A DNA stretch of 64,000 nt from Rhodospirillales bacterium. Its GTDB lineage: Bacteria > Pseudomonadota > Alphaproteobacteria > Rhodospirillales > Casp-alpha2. The stretch lies in contig JAJFII010000083.1 of NCBI GenBank assembly GCA_021775095.1, forward strand, positions 1 to 64,000. The letters run 5' to 3'. Made by a program: the position numbers and the translations under genes. Positions 61,703 through 64,000 of this stretch are shown in pieces. Each line of letters begins with the position of its first letter. The first letter of the stretch is position 1. The notes beneath the pieces were generated by a model, which was given only the letters and a program-made list of their open reading frames with translations, searched no databases and had not been told where the DNA came from.

Positions 61703-62773
61703 CTAGTCCGGCAGGATAACGCCCGAATCCGGGTGCCAGCCAAACCAGATGTCATCACCGGATTGACGCGTGACAAGTTCCGGTGTGTTGTGAACTTCAG
61801 CAACCAGTACGGCCTCATCAACCTCAATTTCATAACGAATGAGTGCGCCCTGGTAGGTTTCACTTCGAATGCGGCCCTTGACCGGCGTTGCATCCTGTCC
61901 AGCGGTATCACTGAGGATCATATTTTCCGGCCGGATCAGAATAGTTCCCGTGCCCAGATTCTCCGGAGTTTCTGGTGCGCGCCGCGCCATCAGGTCAACA
62001 CCGCCGATCCTGACGCCGAGATATCCGTCTTTTTCAGTACCGAGCGGCAATGTAACGGTGTTTGACTCACCAATAAACTCACCGACGAACCGGGATTTCG
62101 GGACTTCATAAATTTCGCTTGGCGAGCCGATTTGCAAAATGGCCCCTTCGTTCATAACCGCAATGCGATCTGACATCGTCAAAGCTTCACCCTGATCATG
62201 GGTTACATAAACAGTTGTAATTCCGGTTTGTTGCTGGATGCCTTTGATCCAGTATTTCATTTCTTCGCGCATTTTTTTATCGAGGGCACTTAACGGTTCA
62301 TCAAGCAACAGGATTTCTGGCCGGATCACCAACACCCGTGCGAGGGCGACGCGCTGCTGCTGACCGCCGGACAATTCACGCTGAAAGCGGTTTTCATATC
62401 CGCTCAAGCCGACTTGTTCGAGAACGGCTTCGACCTTTTGTTTGATGGCATCGTTGGCCGTTTTACGCATCCGCAAACCAAAAGCGATATTCTCAAATAC
62501 GTTTAAGTGTGGGAAAATCGCATAATTTTGAAAAACAATTCCGATGTTGCGATGTTCGGGCGGCAGGTGGGTCATATCCCGGTTGTTGATGATAATGTCG
62601 CCGCTTGTCGGTTTCACAAAACCGGCAAGCATGCGAAGCGTCGTTGATTTTCCACAGCCGCTGGGTCCCAGCAGGGAAAAGAACTCACCCTGCTGGATTT
62701 CCAGGTCCAGGATTTTCACCGCCGGAACATCACCATAAAATTTTGAAACCCCGCTCAGGGTAACGTAGGACAT
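61703..62773 (-). CDS. ABC transporter ATPase (PotA-like)
   Basis: A 356-residue ATPase with Walker A GPSGCGKSTT, Q-loop segment QNYAIFPHLNVFENIAFG, signature LSGGQQQRVALARVL, Walker B LLLDEPLSALD, and a C-terminal TOBE domain (about 270-350). This is the spermidine/putrescine, iron or thiamine group of importers. I chose the ATG at 62773 (MSYVTLSGVSKF). It follows the binding-protein gene by 69 bp; permease genes are not in the window. Confidence 0.92.
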   Translation of the reverse strand: MSYVTLSGVSKFYGDVPAVKILDLEIQQGEFFSLLGPSGCGKSTTLRMLAGFVKPTSGDIIINNRDMTHLPPEHRNIGIVFQNYAIFPHLNVFENIAFGLRMRKTANDAIKQKVEAVLEQVGLSGYENRFQRELSGGQQQRVALARVLVIRPEILLLDEPLSALDKKMREEMKYWIKGIQQQTGITTVYVTHDQGEALTMSDRIAVMNEGAILQIGSPSEIYEVPKSRFVGEFIGESNTVTLPLGTEKDGYLGVRIGGVDLMARRAPETPENLGTGTILIRPENMILSDTAGQDATPVKGRIRSETYQGALIRYEIEVDEAVLVAEVHNTPELVTRQSGDDIWFGWHPDSGVILPD

Positions 62774-62842
62774 ATATTTCCGCCTTGTGGGAAAAGGTGG
62801 CGGAGCCACAAAAGACTCCGCCGGTTGGCAGTGAAGGAGTGG

Positions 62843-63976
62843 TTACAGGCCAAATATTTCGTTCGACCGTTCAACAATTTCCGCTTCGTTATCGACAAAG
62901 AAATTCCAGTCGGGAATCCAGAAATCTTTTGTCGCATCTGCCGTATTGCGCGCCCCACCCTTTTCCAGCAGCGCATTAAACGGTGCCTTGGAATTGGTTG
63001 GCCGCATGTAGAAGGTATCGCCGAATTTTTTGAGGAAATCCGGCGACAGGGTTCGGTTCAATAGGGCATAGGCCAACTTTTTCTGCATCGGGTTGGAATA
63101 GCGGCTTATGGTTTTGGTTTGGGTCAGGATTGCATGGTTGTCCCATTCCCAGACATCAATTGGCTTGCCTTTGTCTTTCATGCTCAAAGCTTCGCCCTCA
63201 AGATGAACGGCTATGGTTGCTTCGCCCCGGTCCAGCAGTTGCAGCATGTTGCCGGTAAACTCGCTTATTTTAAGGGGCATAGCATCTTCAATGGCCTTGA
63301 AGGCGGCTTCCATGTCGTACTGATCTTTGCCGAAGGCTTTCGCGGTCGCCATAAACCAGCAATGGTACAGACCGTTTGTCGTCACATAGGTGCCGCGTTT
63401 GTTGGCATATTGCGCTTCCCAAAAGGATTTGAAGTCGCCCGGTGCCGGTTTGGCAAGGTCCGAACGATAGGCATAAACGTAAGGTCCATACCCCCAGGTG
63501 ACGCCACCGGTATTGCTGGCAAACGCAAAATCCCAACAATCCTTGGCATTGGGGACATTTTCACGCACTTCGTCAGCCGGCGTGAAAAAGTCTCCGGCTT
63601 TTGCCGTTTTCGTCAGTTCGGGCAGGTTCCAGTTACACACATCAAACACCGGGTTTTTGGCACCGTTGGTGACAAATTTTGGGAACCAGGGCCACGACGA
63701 TTCCCAAACGACTTTGCAATTAAAGTCTTTTTCAAATTGCCCGACCATGGCGCCGCGAACGAACTCCTCCCAAAATCCACCCCACTCGCCGATATTGATG
63801 GTTGCACCGCCAGCGTCAAAAACTTCACCGTTATATACGACTTCTTTTGAAAAGGCGTGATTGATGTTGAACAGGGTTGGTAGGGCCGCGCCAACCCCTG
63901 CCGCCAATCCTGTTTTTATAACCTTCCGGCGCGATAGGCCGGAATGAGTTATCGGCACGCCTGTCTTTTTATCCAT
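62843..63976 (-). CDS. Extracellular solute-binding protein (PotD-like), Tat signal
   Basis: A 377-residue binding protein of the SBP_bac_8/PotD group. The N-terminus has a twin-arginine signal: SRRKVIKTG followed by the hydrophobic LAAGVGAALPTLF. The mature part has NIGEWGGFWEEFVRG and GNMLQLLDRGEATIAVHLEGE, typical of polyamine-like ligands. The second ATG (63976) has AGGGAG at a good 8-nt distance and is preferred over the one at 63982. The ligand may be the cyclic amide used by the HyuA and DUF917 pair. Confidence 0.9.
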   Translation of the reverse strand: MDKKTGVPITHSGLSRRKVIKTGLAAGVGAALPTLFNINHAFSKEVVYNGEVFDAGGATINIGEWGGFWEEFVRGAMVGQFEKDFNCKVVWESSWPWFPKFVTNGAKNPVFDVCNWNLPELTKTAKAGDFFTPADEVRENVPNAKDCWDFAFASNTGGVTWGYGPYVYAYRSDLAKPAPGDFKSFWEAQYANKRGTYVTTNGLYHCWFMATAKAFGKDQYDMEAAFKAIEDAMPLKISEFTGNMLQLLDRGEATIAVHLEGEALSMKDKGKPIDVWEWDNHAILTQTKTISRYSNPMQKKLAYALLNRTLSPDFLKKFGDTFYMRPTNSKAPFNALLEKGGARNTADATKDFWIPDWNFFVDNEAEIVERSNEIFGL

Positions 63977-64000
63977 AGTCATTACTCCCTGTTGAGTTGG

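Noticed and set aside
63119-63850. 243-codon plus-strand open frame
   Set aside because: Antisense to the binding-protein gene, which has a Tat signal and family motifs.

Overview
The window looks like the chromosome of an alphaproteobacterium, probably a free-living marine or soil member of the Rhodospirillales or a related order. The reasons are an SDHAF4/DUF1674 gene (a family of alphaproteobacteria and mitochondria) beside rsmB and a heparinase II/III gene, moderate GC, and a heavy load of ABC transporters and amine or sulfate-ester catabolic genes. No rRNA, tRNA, CRISPR array, insertion sequence, integrase or replication origin was recognised.

Region 1 (1-20.9 kb, minus strand) is one long surface-polysaccharide operon. 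It starts at about 19.48 kb with a sigma70-like promoter overlapped by two GTTC-N7-GAAC boxes. In order of transcription it encodes a winged-helix regulator, an RfaH/NusG-paralogue antiterminator, and then a leader with a hairpin and an ops-like element. Next comes a full GDP-sugar type legionaminic acid pathway (LegB, LegC, LegG, LegI, LegH, PtmE, PtmF, LegF, PtmA). A HisH/HisF/WbpG-type sugar amidotransferase set follows, then an O-acetyltransferase and two large glycosyltransferase-like proteins. The last genes are a fused SIS-HAD enzyme, a second shorter NeuB-like synthase and the start of one more gene. An O-antigen ligase/polymerase-type gene lies just upstream of the promoter. The likely product is a CMP-activated legionaminic-type nonulosonic acid carrying an amidino group, built into a surface glycan.

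Region 2 (20.9-29.7 kb) moves back to housekeeping genes: a TviB/WecC-type nucleotide-sugar dehydrogenase, a heparinase II/III protein, RsmB, the SDHAF4 homologue, a TPR protein and an orphan hybrid histidine kinase.

Region 3 (29.9-40.2 kb, minus strand) is a single apparent operon with a complete dipeptide/oligopeptide-type ABC transporter and three sulfatases. None of the sulfatases has a signal peptide. A LysR gene is divergent from it. This suggests uptake of a sulfated organic compound followed by desulfation in the cytoplasm.

Region 4 (41.6-47.2 kb, plus strand) is a BMP-type (nucleoside/purine-like) ABC importer preceded by a 5-formyltetrahydrofolate cyclo-ligase paralogue. Region 5 (47.2-52.7 kb, minus strand) holds a GlcG/HbpS protein, a TRAP binding-protein pseudogene broken by a 10-bp tandem repeat, a dimethylglycine/sarcosine dehydrogenase-like flavoprotein, a TauE/SafE permease and a ferredoxin. 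Region 6 (53.0-58.9 kb) has a gamma-glutamyltransferase-family protein, then a pirin / FMN reductase / DoxX / LysR group that resembles a redox-stress module, and an EamA exporter. Region 7 (59.0-64.0 kb, minus strand) pairs a DUF917 protein and a HyuA-type hydantoinase/oxoprolinase with the ATPase and binding protein of a spermidine/putrescine-like ABC importer, whose permeases are presumably beyond the right edge.
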